A DNA stretch of 64,000 nucleotides, taken from Psychrobacter sp. Choline-02u-9. GTDB lineage: Bacteria; Pseudomonadota; Gammaproteobacteria; Pseudomonadales; Moraxellaceae. The stretch covers positions 43,058 through 107,057 of the forward strand of contig NZ_PJBF01000056.1 of assembly GCF_002836505.1 (NCBI RefSeq). The letters are read 5' to 3'. Below, one piece after another: positions 17,187-26,600 of the stretch. Position 1 is the first letter of the stretch; each line of letters opens with the position of its first letter. The notes under the pieces were generated by a model, which saw only the letters and a program-made list of their open reading frames with translations, was not told the origin of the DNA and did no database searches. Made by a program: the position numbers and the translations under genes.

Positions 17187-18668
17187 TTGTCACTTACGTC
17201 GTTAAAAACCGTCTCGCTTCAGCGTTTTTCGCTCAATTTCGCTGCCAATATTATTGCAACCTTATGGATGCTGGTGGGCTCAACACGGGCTTTTTCTTGG
17301 GTTAAACCTACTTTTGTACAGTTTGCCGTATTTGCACTATTGGCGCTTGGTAGTAATGTCTTATTTTCATGGTTAGCTGCTGAAAGTGGCAGCATATTCA
17401 ATGAGCAAGGATTGGTCAGCTATTTGATCTGGCCGATGATTATTTTGCTTGGTGGTATCATTTTGGCTCGGCGAGCCAGCAACCAAGCATTGGTATTTGT
17501 ACCAGTAGTACTGTGGTTGGTCGCTGATACATTGTCAGCCCTATTACAGAGCTTGGTGCAGTTTTTTGGTAGCTATGGTTGGTTGCCAAATTGGAGTTAT
17601 TCGTTCTTACCAGTACTGTTTTTAGTATTGTTCTTATGGCAAACGCTAGCTCTATTGTGGATTTTCTCCCGTCGTCTGCGTATACCATGGTGGGAGCGAA
17701 TCATTGTATTGGTTGGCGCGGTAGCGTTGCTGACCATCTGGCAGCGTAATGTCGCTGACCAGCCAATCTTTAAGCAAATACCTGTAGAGCCTGTACTAGA
17801 AGAGGCGGCACTGTATCAGCAGCCACGCCTATTACAGCAAGCATTGGATAGTATAGACCCAAGTATCGATGGCAAAACCGACTGGTACTTTATGGGAGTG
17901 GCAGGATTTTCTGATCAAAACGTCTTTCGCTCTGAGATTAACAAGGTGCGCGAGTTGTTTGATGTACGCTTTGGTACCAGCGGGCATTCACTATCGCTGA
18001 TTAATAATACTTATAGTTGGTTCGATGAGCCAATTGCTACTAAGACCAGCATTTTGCGCGGTCTAAAGAAAATCGGTCAGCAGATGAATGCTGATGAAGA
18101 TGTGTTGTTTCTGACGCTGTCTTCACATGGTAACCAGGATATCGTCCAGTTGGCAAATCCGCCGCTTGCGATGGATAATTTAGATGCTACATGGTTGCGT
18201 GACGCGCTAGACGCATCTGGTATTCGCTGGCGTGTGATTGTGGTGTCTGCCTGCTACTCAGGTTCGTTTATTGACGAGTTGGCATCGCCAACCACGGTAG
18301 TGATTACTGCATCAGCCGCTGACAGAGCATCGTTTGGCTGCACCAACACAGCTGAGATGACCTATTTTGGTCAAGCATTTTTTGCTGAAAGCCTTCGAGG
18401 AAACACCAGTTTTGAGTCGGCTTTTAAGGATGCCAGTATACGGGTCAATGAGCGTGAGAGCGCCATGGGCTTTGAGCCATCAGAGCCGCAAATGGTGATT
18501 GGTAGCTTAATGGAGACAGCATTGCCTGCGTTTGAGCAAGTATTGTTTGATAAGGCGCGCCCATCCGTTGCTAGTATTACAAATAATGCTACTTCTACAA
18601 CGGTTAATATTCTACCTGACAATGCTACTAATATATCGGTAGACGAAGTAGAGATAGCCGCTGAATAG
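17187..18668 (+). CDS. membrane-anchored C13 (legumain-like) cysteine peptidase
   Basis: 493 residues from a TTG with AGAGG upstream; no better ATG exists before the first helix. About four to five N-terminal hydrophobic helices (about 15-190) are followed by a soluble domain. That domain has the catalytic dyad pattern of clan CD peptidases: F-L-T-L-S-S-H-G with H314 and V-V-S-A-C-Y-S-G with C356, each after a hydrophobic strand. D-W-Y-F-M-G-V-A-G-F opens the domain. Members of C13 cleave after Asn or act as transamidases. The likely location is the inner membrane with an exported catalytic domain, but the topology is inferred. No partner gene is obvious. Confidence 0.8.
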   Translation: MSLTSLKTVSLQRFSLNFAANIIATLWMLVGSTRAFSWVKPTFVQFAVFALLALGSNVLFSWLAAESGSIFNEQGLVSYLIWPMIILLGGIILARRASNQALVFVPVVLWLVADTLSALLQSLVQFFGSYGWLPNWSYSFLPVLFLVLFLWQTLALLWIFSRRLRIPWWERIIVLVGAVALLTIWQRNVADQPIFKQIPVEPVLEEAALYQQPRLLQQALDSIDPSIDGKTDWYFMGVAGFSDQNVFRSEINKVRELFDVRFGTSGHSLSLINNTYSWFDEPIATKTSILRGLKKIGQQMNADEDVLFLTLSSHGNQDIVQLANPPLAMDNLDATWLRDALDASGIRWRVIVVSACYSGSFIDELASPTTVVITASAADRASFGCTNTAEMTYFGQAFFAESLRGNTSFESAFKDASIRVNERESAMGFEPSEPQMVIGSLMETALPAFEQVLFDKARPSVASITNNATSTTVNILPDNATNISVDEVEIAAE

Positions 18669-18788
18669 CTAAATAAATATAAAGTATGATTTGGCATTTT
18701 ATAAATGCCAATATCAGATTTACTATTAGATGATGAGTATTTATTAAACATCGTCATTGGTTCTATTTTGAATAAAAGGATATCACTC

Positions 18789-19679
18789 ATGCAAAATTCC
18801 TATAGTCATAGTTTATCTACCAATAAACAGCTTACTCAAAAAAGTGTGAATCGTTGCTTTAACGGTGAGCAGCATTATTATAGTCACGAGTCGACATCTA
18901 CCAAAACCTCTATGACGTTTAGTATTTATCTACCTGATGAAGCTTTGGCTGGACGACGTTGTCCTGCGATATTGTACCTATCAGGTTTGACATGCAATGC
19001 TGATAATGTCACTCATAAAGCGCATTTTCAGCAAAAATGCAGTGAGCTTGGTATGATACTTATCGCACCTGATACTTCACCCAGAAGTAGTGAAGACAGC
19101 GATGTACCAAACGACGATCGCTATTTTGTCGGTCAAGGTGCAAGCTATTATGTTGACGCGACCCAAGCGCCTTGGTCAGACAACTTCAACATGCAAAGCT
19201 ACATCGTCGATGAGCTATATGACTTACTACGTTCAGAGTTTCCTATTCACAGTATCGGTGTCACAGGACACTCAATGGGTGGTCACGGCGCATTATTGCT
19301 AGGGTTCAAGTTCCCAAGTAAGTTTGTCAGCGTATCGGCTTTATCGCCAGTATGCGCAGCCAGTGAGTCTGCATGGGGGCAAGCTGCTTATACAGAGTAC
19401 TTCGGTGATGATAAGTCTCTATGGGCACAAGCGGACGCCTCACAAATGATTGAAAAGGTCGGTCAGCAGTATTCGAGCATTTTGGTTGATCAAGGCGCAG
19501 CTGATAACTTCTTAGCAGAAGGTCAGCTACAGACCTCTAAACTACAAGACGCTTGTGCAAAAGCCAAACAGCCCTTAACATTACGCTATCAAGCGGGGCA
19601 TGACCACAGCTATTATTTTATCCAAACGGTGATTAATGATCATATCGAACATCATTGGCATATGGCTCAAATGAGCTAA
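18789..19679 (+). CDS. fghA: S-formylglutathione hydrolase
   Basis: 296 residues from the ATG at 18789 (AAAAGGA upstream). It is an esterase-D type alpha/beta hydrolase: YLSGLTCNADNVTHKA, the nucleophile elbow GHSMGGHGA, catalytic Asp in LVDQGAADNFL, and His in YQAGHDHSYYFI. It hydrolyses S-formylglutathione to formate and glutathione in formaldehyde detoxification. The partner glutathione-dependent formaldehyde dehydrogenase is not adjacent, unlike in many genomes. The extra N-terminal residues before the conserved CFNGEQHYYSH are not typical. Confidence 0.93.
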   Translation: MQNSYSHSLSTNKQLTQKSVNRCFNGEQHYYSHESTSTKTSMTFSIYLPDEALAGRRCPAILYLSGLTCNADNVTHKAHFQQKCSELGMILIAPDTSPRSSEDSDVPNDDRYFVGQGASYYVDATQAPWSDNFNMQSYIVDELYDLLRSEFPIHSIGVTGHSMGGHGALLLGFKFPSKFVSVSALSPVCAASESAWGQAAYTEYFGDDKSLWAQADASQMIEKVGQQYSSILVDQGAADNFLAEGQLQTSKLQDACAKAKQPLTLRYQAGHDHSYYFIQTVINDHIEHHWHMAQMS

Positions 19680-19743
19680 GATGTTGTTCAGATGACCGTG
19701 ATACATTTTTCGCTATTCCATTCATGCTCAACAGGTGATTTTT

Positions 19744-20190
19744 ATGGCAAGTTATCAAGATTTGACAGCTTTTAATTCAAAGAATAAGTCAGCAGATACG
19801 AGCTCTACAAAAGCGACTATGCAGGCTGATATGGATGCTGCTCTACAAAATAAACAACGTAACATTGATTATAGTGACGAAGTATCTCAAGTTAAGTCAG
19901 ACGAGCTGATTGCAAAAACCGTCAACGACGCTGGCGATAGAGTACTTGATGATGTGCAGATATCTCGTGTGATAGAGATGGCGTGGGAAGATAGAACGCC
20001 ATTTAGGGCTATAGAGCATAGCTATGGTCTCGATGAGACTGGGGTTATCAAACTCATGCGTCAAGAGTTAAAGCCGTCATCTTTTCGCTTATGGCGTCAG
20101 AGAGTGAGCAATCGCGCCACCAAACATGAGGCAAAGCGCTCTTTCGAAGTTGGCCGTGCTTATTGCAAAACTCAATACAAGCAGCGTTAA
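19744..20190 (+). CDS. TIGR03643/DUF2805 family protein
   Basis: 148 residues from the ATG at 19744 with AGGTGA upstream; a GTG three codons earlier is the alternative. The first about 70 residues are polar and low complexity. The C-terminal half is the conserved family domain: ISRVIEMAWEDRTPFRAIEH, then LMRQELKPSSFRLWRQRVSN and a basic tail. The domain looks helix-turn-helix-like and basic, so nucleic-acid binding is possible but unproven. It lies between fghA and rpe on the same strand. Confidence 0.75.
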   Translation: MASYQDLTAFNSKNKSADTSSTKATMQADMDAALQNKQRNIDYSDEVSQVKSDELIAKTVNDAGDRVLDDVQISRVIEMAWEDRTPFRAIEHSYGLDETGVIKLMRQELKPSSFRLWRQRVSNRATKHEAKRSFEVGRAYCKTQYKQR

Positions 20191-20304
20191 ATAATTAAGT
20201 ATTTAACATCAGTACATAAAGGGCTTGCAGTATATGTGAGCCGCTTGAAAATTCCTTTTTAATTTATCAATATCTTATATAAACATGAATTAGGTAGCTC
20301 AATT

Positions 20305-20994
20305 ATGAACAGTCCTGCTAAACCTTATCTTATTGCACCGTCGATACTCTCAGCTGATTTTGCGCGGTTGGGCGAAGAAGTGGAGAAGGTACTAGAGTCG
20401 GGTGCCGATGTGATTCATTTTGATGTAATGGACAATCATTACGTACCCAATTTGACGTTTGGTAGCATGATTTGTAAGGCATTGCGTGACTATGGTGTTG
20501 AAGCGCCAATTGATGTACACCTGATGGTTTCACCTGTCGATAGTATGATTGAGCAGTTCTTGGAAGCGGGTGCTAGTATCATTACCTTCCATCCTGAAGC
20601 CAGCGCTCACATCGATCGCTCACTTCAACTGATCAAAGATGGCGGTGCAGAGTGTGGCTTGGTATTGAACCCAGCGACCCCGCTACATTATCTTGATTAT
20701 GTTATGGATAAAGTAGATCAGATTTTATTGATGAGTGTGAACCCGGGCTACGGTGGACAGTCGTTTATCGATAGTACTTTAGATAAAGTCCGTCAGGTTC
20801 GTCAGCGTATTATTACCAGTGGTCGAGATATTCGATTGGAAGTTGATGGCGGTATCAAAGCCAGTAATATACGTGCGATTGCTGAAGCAGGCGCTGATAT
20901 GTTCGTTGCGGGTTCTGCGATTTTTAATCAAGAAGATTATAAAACGGCTATCGATGAGATGCGCGCAGAGTTGTTATTAGCCAACAACAGCTAG
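20305..20994 (+). CDS. rpe: ribulose-phosphate 3-epimerase
   Basis: 229 residues, TIM barrel. Signatures: [31 protein letters not shown] with metal-binding His and Asp, [19 protein letters not shown] and [11 protein letters not shown]. It interconverts ribulose 5-phosphate and xylulose 5-phosphate in the pentose phosphate pathway. It is often found with gph and trpE, which are absent here. The ribosome binding site is weak. Confidence 0.97.
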   Translation: MNSPAKPYLIAPSILSADFARLGEEVEKVLESGADVIHFDVMDNHYVPNLTFGSMICKALRDYGVEAPIDVHLMVSPVDSMIEQFLEAGASIITFHPEASAHIDRSLQLIKDGGAECGLVLNPATPLHYLDYVMDKVDQILLMSVNPGYGGQSFIDSTLDKVRQVRQRIITSGRDIRLEVDGGIKASNIRAIAEAGADMFVAGSAIFNQEDYKTAIDEMRAELLLANNS

Positions 20995-21100
20995 CGAGTG
21001 TTGTATGGTTAATAAACGCTATTAGCCATGCCATAATAATATTAAAATGTGCTGTATAACTTATGACTCTATATAACGGTCAGTCACGTAAAGGTGAAAT

Positions 21101-21499
21101 ATGGACACAAACAACTCTAGCAGTTCAAAAGAACCTTCTGTGCAAGCAAATTCTCATGAAGCGTTGAACCAGCAGGCTAGGCAATCACTTGAAAATGAAA
21201 CACCGCAGCGCAGTTTAGTACCGAAAGGTATTACCATTGGCTTGGCGATGTTTGCACTGGTACTTAGTTTGGAAGGTTATGGCTTTCGCCTGATGGTGGG
21301 TGATGATGTTGAAACAGTGCTACGTCATGCTGCAGTCATTGTGCCTGCATTTATGCTAGGCATTCCGCTGTTCTTTTGGGTAGGCTCTCGCATACTTAAT
21401 AAAGTTAAAGGCCTGCATATCGAAAGTTGGAATGCGATTAGTTTGGGTTATTTGACCTCTTGTATATCGATGCTATGGCTGATGGGTACTTACAGTTAA
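21101..21499 (+). CDS. unknown membrane protein, 132 aa
   Basis: A polar, Ser/Asn-rich N-terminal stretch of about 40 residues is followed by three hydrophobic helices (about 47-63, 76-95 and 110-130). AAGGTGA precedes the ATG. No family recognised. It stands 106 bases after rpe on the same strand and before another small membrane protein gene. Confidence 0.6.
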   Translation: MDTNNSSSSKEPSVQANSHEALNQQARQSLENETPQRSLVPKGITIGLAMFALVLSLEGYGFRLMVGDDVETVLRHAAVIVPAFMLGIPLFFWVGSRILNKVKGLHIESWNAISLGYLTSCISMLWLMGTYS

Positions 21500-21642
21500 G
21501 TAGTTTCGCTGTAAATATAAGTCTTTTTCGCGCCTGTATCGTTTATTCGCATCTATATTGTTTATTCACGCCTATACAGTATCGTAATATTTTACATTTT
21601 TAATCATTAAGCCATGTTCTACAAGCATGACTGGAATTTTAT

Positions 21643-21954
21643 ATGAGAATCGTACCAGCCAGTATTGCTAAAATTATCTATCCTAAAGACTTACCAAATG
21701 GCTTATTTACCAGCTTAATTGTCGCTTGTTTATTAATGGGATTGGCGTCACTACGTCACGGAACCGATTTACAAGGTTGGCTAAATGTCATTGAGAACTG
21801 GCTACTCATGCTGCTGATATTGCCCACTGCGACGGCCACCGTTGCACTACCATTTAAATACCGTGATCCTAGCCTTGAGCTAAAGCTGGTCTATTACCTT
21901 GGGATGTTTGTGGCTTTCTTATTTACATTAGCCAAACTACGTTATTGGCGCTAA
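21643..21954 (+). CDS. unknown membrane protein, 103 aa
   Basis: Three hydrophobic helices: about residues 20-37, 49-68 and 81-98. It has a basic N-terminus and a basic C-terminal end (AKLRYWR). The Shine-Dalgarno is weak. No family recognised. It lies between two other short unknown genes on the same strand with 140-220-base gaps, so cotranscription is uncertain. Confidence 0.55.
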   Translation: MRIVPASIAKIIYPKDLPNGLFTSLIVACLLMGLASLRHGTDLQGWLNVIENWLLMLLILPTATATVALPFKYRDPSLELKLVYYLGMFVAFLFTLAKLRYWR

Positions 21955-22173
21955 TTTATATAAACGTTATAGCATTCAAGTTGTATTTATAACGAAGACT
22001 TGTGCGGTAGCCCTTGAATTCGAGTGTTAAAGCGTCCATTGTATGAGTAAGACAGATTTACCCGCGTTACTGTAAGACGATAGATTTGCCAGTGAGTTTA
22101 CTTTTAAGAAATGACTACTTTGCAATGACCAGTTTCTCTACCAGTACTAAACGGGATAATAAGGAACACATTA

Positions 22174-22485
22174 ATGCCATACGATATCGATAATGATATA
22201 GAAGTAGATAACGAGAGTAGCGATCAGTTTGCAGGATTTGCCAAAGAAACCACGTTAGAATTGGTGGAAGCAGATGATGGTAGGTTGTTATTGCGTGATG
22301 CTGAACAAGACGAAGCGCCGCTGATGACTATTGATTTTTCTGACAAGCTAAAAGAACTACTTGGTAGCGATACTCAAGCCATTGGTCAACATATGATTCA
22401 TGCTGCGATTCAGGTCATTATGCAAAAGCAAATGAGTAAATGGCATGCGCATGTGTATGATAAAGAACCAACACACTACAGCTAA
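22174..22485 (+). CDS. unknown acidic cytosolic protein, 103 aa
   Basis: Strongly acidic N-terminal half (DIDNDIEVDNESSD), then a mixed alpha/beta pattern ending in a predicted helix (HMIHAAIQVIMQKQMSKWH). No signal peptide or membrane segment. TAAGGA lies nine bases upstream of the ATG. It ends before a bidirectional terminator shared with rpmG. No family recognised. Confidence 0.6.
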   Translation: MPYDIDNDIEVDNESSDQFAGFAKETTLELVEADDGRLLLRDAEQDEAPLMTIDFSDKLKELLGSDTQAIGQHMIHAAIQVIMQKQMSKWHAHVYDKEPTHYS

Positions 22486-22560
22486 GCTTTGGTTGTTTTT
22501 GAGCGCCAGTCAAAGCGAATGACTGAAGATATAGCTTAGTAACATCAAGCTACAGCCATA

Positions 22561-22594
22561 AATAAAGGGTTTATCAATTGATAAACCCTTTATT
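22561..22594. terminator. bidirectional hairpin terminator
   Basis: Perfect arms AATAAAGGGTTTATCA... (22561 onward) and ...TGATAAACCCTTTATT (to 22594). It lies between convergent genes: the acidic protein on plus and rpmG on minus. Confidence 0.9.
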
Positions 22595-22625
22595 TGTTCA
22601 AATAGTACCATTTATAAAATGGAGA

Positions 22626-22781
22626 TTATTTGATTTTAGCTTCTTTAAAGATCACATGCTGGCGTACTTTTGGATCAAACTTTTTGATTTCCATTTTGCC
22701 AGGCATAGTGCGCTTGTTTTTAGTAGTGGTGTAGTAATACCCAGTACCAGCTGTTGATACTAATTTAATTTTATCTCTCAT
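22626..22781 (-). CDS. rpmG: 50S ribosomal protein L33
   Basis: 51 residues, starting [20 protein letters not shown] and ending in the conserved [14 protein letters not shown]. It is the cysteine-free form, without the zinc ribbon found in some L33 proteins. It lies on the minus strand downstream of rpmB, the usual rpmB-rpmG pairing. The 128-base gap holds a hairpin. Confidence 0.97.
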   Translation of the reverse strand: MRDKIKLVSTAGTGYYYTTTKNKRTMPGKMEIKKFDPKVRQHVIFKEAKIK

Positions 22782-22860
22782 GATAGCTTTCCTGTAAATG
22801 AGGGGTCTTCAAACGATAGGTACGTGTCTCAAAGAATGAGTTGCCACAATTAATGTAGCA

Positions 22861-22900
22861 AAACAGCAGCCTAAATGATGAGAGTCATCACCCAGCTGCT
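22861..22900 (-). terminator. hairpin between rpmB and rpmG
   Basis: Outer arms AGCAGC (22865-22870) / GCTGCT (22895-22900) and inner arms TGATGA (22876-22881) / TCATCA (22885-22890). On the minus strand GTTTTG follows. It may reduce rather than stop read-through from rpmB into rpmG. Confidence 0.5.
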
Positions 22901-22909
22901 ATTTTTAAC

Positions 22910-23146
22910 TTAAACTTTTTGACCTTGTGCGCGTAGATCCGCTAACACTTTATCGATACCAAGTTTGTCAATGATGCGCATACCTTTGGTAGACACACGT
23001 AGACGTACAAAGCGGTTTTCAGACTCTACCCAAAAACGATGGTTGTGAAGGTTTGGTAGAAAGCGACGACGGGTTTTGTTGTTTGCATGCGAAACATTAT
23101 TACCCACCATAGGGCGCTTTCCAGTCACTTGGCAAACTCGAGACAT
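22910..23146 (-). CDS. rpmB: 50S ribosomal protein L28
   Basis: 78 residues. Starts [20 protein letters not shown] and continues with the conserved [12 protein letters not shown] and [18 protein letters not shown]. Full length. First gene of the rpmB-rpmG pair. Confidence 0.98.
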   Translation of the reverse strand: MSRVCQVTGKRPMVGNNVSHANNKTRRRFLPNLHNHRFWVESENRFVRLRVSTKGMRIIDKLGIDKVLADLRAQGQKV

Positions 23147-23630
23147 GGCGAACTCCTAATCTATGAGGTATGAGTTTTTCTCATACCAGTCTGGGCAAGT
23201 TGCACGTTTTTGCGGCATGGACACAGCAAGCGGCAGCTTTGCACCAAACAAAACTATATGAAGGTTGAGCTGGTTTTGCTGCTATCTAAAGGCAAATAAC
23301 AGGCTGACCAATTCAGAAAATTTTAAAGCCGACATTTATACCATAAAACAGATGAATACTCAAATATTTTTACAATAACTGTCGAATTAAAGGAGGGCTA
23401 TTATACCCTGAAATGAGCGCTCTATGTTGTTGATTGTTTAATAGTAAAGATTAATTTTTAGTTGTAAGTTATAACAAAAGTTAGTAAAGTTGCTGTTATA
23501 TATTTAATACAATCTGTTAATACACCAGTATTACTGTAAATCTATGTATCATTACCAATCTCTTTTGATTCTGGATAATGATTTTTTGCTTATTTGCTCA
23601 GATAAATTACTGCTCATGCGGAGTCAAAAA
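23147..23630. other. intergenic region rpmB / giant lipoprotein gene
   Basis: Divergent promoters must lie here. AT-rich, particularly the half near the giant gene. I see no ORF with a ribosome binding site and no clear RNA. Confidence 0.5.
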
Positions 23631-26600
23631 ATGTCATATAGCTCTCTACCCCTCACTTCTAAGTTGTTTCAGCTTACTTCTTTGACTTGCGCATTAGCAT
23701 TAGCAGGTTGTGGTGGAGGCGGTGATGGTGACACTGTAGACTCTGTCGCACCTGCACCTGATTTAGGTGTTACTCAACCTGGTACAGGTGGTGGTACTGG
23801 CGATAATGGTAATACTGGTGGTGGCGAACAAGTGCCAGAGATTGAGCCAGACTTCTTTATCCAAAAACTGAGCACAGCACCTACTATTATTGAGTTGTCT
23901 GATGATCAAGCAGCTTTTAGTGTTACGGTTAAAGCTGTTGAAAAAGTATCTGGTGGAGCTATGGTCGGTAAAGCCGTGACTCTAAAAGTAGTGGACTCTG
24001 AAAATAACGGTATCACTATTGAAGGTCAGAGCACCCAAACTACGGACGATGATGGGAATGCGGTATATGCATTAAAGCTCAATCCGCAAGCAGTTGCTGA
24101 TAAAGATGAGCTGATAGCCAATGGTTTTACTCTAGTGGCGACTGCTAACAAAGCAGATGGCACTGCAGTCGCACCGCAGGAATTAAAGGTTTCTGTCAGT
24201 AAAAAAGGCAGTGGTGATGGCACACAAGTTACGGAAAGCAAGCTTGATATTACCTCTTCATTGAAAACAAGCTCAGTCTCTAATAACGCTCTAAACCCTT
24301 ATGGTGACAGCGCTCAATTGACCGTCATTGCTAAGAACAACAAGGGTGCCCGCGTTCAGGATGTTAAAGTTGGGCTGGGTATTGATAATATAAAAGGCAT
24401 CTCTATCGTAGGTGGCAGTAGTAAAGTCACAAATGCGGATGGTATTACAACTTTTAACATTAAAATAGATGAAAATCTTTCGAAAGCTGAGCGTGATGCA
24501 CTGTTGAAAGGTGAAGGTATTGCATATGCAATCAGTATCCAAGAGCAGAATGGCGCCACCAAGCAAGAAACAGATACTTTAACTGTGGCCCTGCCTGTCT
24601 CTGATTATGTCTTAGATGTGAAAGGTAGGGACGTAGTGCTTAATGCCTATGGAGATGAGAAGCCGCTAACTATCACAGCAACGGCTAAAAACTCTAAAGT
24701 GCCAACCGTTATTAATGGGGCAAAAGGCACAATCAAGCTTAACAATGCAGTTACTGGTGTTAAGCTTAGTACAGAGAGTTTTACATTTGATGCAACAGGA
24801 AGTGCAGTTGTTAGTTTAATTGTAGCGCCTACGCTTACTGCAGCTCAGCGCAAAGAAATTGTAGAAAAAGGCGTCAGCTATACGGTGGTTTTATCAGAGC
24901 CAAACCGTGCAGTCACGATGGATACATATGGCAACGAAGCGTATATCCCTGAATCTCAGTATCAAATAAAGTTTGCGACGAAAAATAAAAGTAGAATCTC
25001 TAGTTTCGGTAGTGAAGCTATTATCAGTTTCCGTGTCAATGATAAAGATGGCGGAGCAATTGCCAATCAAAAAGTCACTGCCAGCTTGCCTCAGGATCTA
25101 ATTAAAACTGGACTCTTAAACTTAGATAGTGCTGCTACTCAAGTAACTGATGGTAAAGGCATGGTGAATTACAGTGTGAGTGTGCCAGCAAGTTTGACAG
25201 CCGCTCAAAGAACAAAGTTAGAGAGTATCGGTGGCTTTGTCTTAACCGCTAAAGTTACTGAAGCTTCAGGAGCTAGTAGTAGTATCAATAGTGAACGTAT
25301 CAAAGTAACTGCTGAAAGTGAAACGATTCTAAATGTAAAAAACATTCCTAGCGCTGTAAACATCCTAAAAAATCAATTCCAAATTCAAGTTGCAGGTAAG
25401 CGCCCGGATGGTAGTGCTGCAGCTGGCAAAGAAGTTAAGTTGGCTATTAGTAATGTCACAGGCGTGAGTATTCAAGGCAGCCAGCAAACGACAGATGCAT
25501 CAGGCAACGCAGTATTTACCGTCAACTTAAGCCAAGATTTGACAGAAAAGCAACGTCAAGATTTGGTGAAGTCTGGTATTCCTTATACCGTGACTTTGAC
25601 TGATGAAGATGGCGTGGCTACGAATAAGTATAAGGCACCAGTTATCATTCCAGTGGCTGAATATAAGCTAAACTTTGGCAGCAGTAGTACTGATAAGCTG
25701 TTGAGTACAGGCGGTGTAACCACTTTAAGTTTCCGCGTTAATGATAAAAATGGCGGCGTAATAGCCAACCAAACTGTAACAGCAAGCTTACCAAGTAGTT
25801 TGACTCAAAAAGGGCTGATAACGCTTGAAAGTGCAGCAAACCAAGCAACTGATGCTCAAGGTAATGTCAGTTATACGGTTCGTATTCCTGCAGGGCTATC
25901 TCCTACACAAAGAGCAGAACTTGAAAAAGCAGGTGGGTTCGTCCTAAATGCCCGTTTGGTAGAAGCCTCAGGTGCAAGTATCAATACAAGCAGTAATCGT
26001 ATTCCTGTGACTGCAGACCCTAGTAGAAGTCAAACCATCCTGAATGCAAAAACCACTCCTAGCATCGTAAACGTTTTAAAAGACCAGTTTACGATTCAAG
26101 TATCTGCTAAGCGTCCGAATGGTAGTGCTGCTACAGGTAAGCCTGTGAAGCTTGCAATTAACAATGTCAAAGGCATTAGTATCGAAGGTGGTGAACAAGT
26201 CACTAACAGTGCTGGTAATGCTGTGTTCACCGTAAATATAGACCAAGCATTGACTCTAGAACAACGTAAGGCATTTGAAAAAACAGGTATTGCCTATACT
26301 GTTGCATTGACTGATGAAGATGGGGTTGCCACTGAAAATTATAGTATTAAAGCATCTGTGCCTAGTGCTGCATACAAAATCAATTTTGGTAGCAGCAGCA
26401 ATGCAGAGCTCTCAAGCTCAGGTGGCAGTACTGTCATTAGTTTCCGAGTTAATGATAAAGACGGTGGCGTTATAGCCAATCAGAAAGTCTCGGTAAGCCT
26501 GCCAAAAGCTTTAGTGGATGCAGGATTGTTGACCTTAGATACTGCTGCTAATCAGACAACAAATGATAAAGGTATCGTGAACTATACCGTTCGTATTCCG

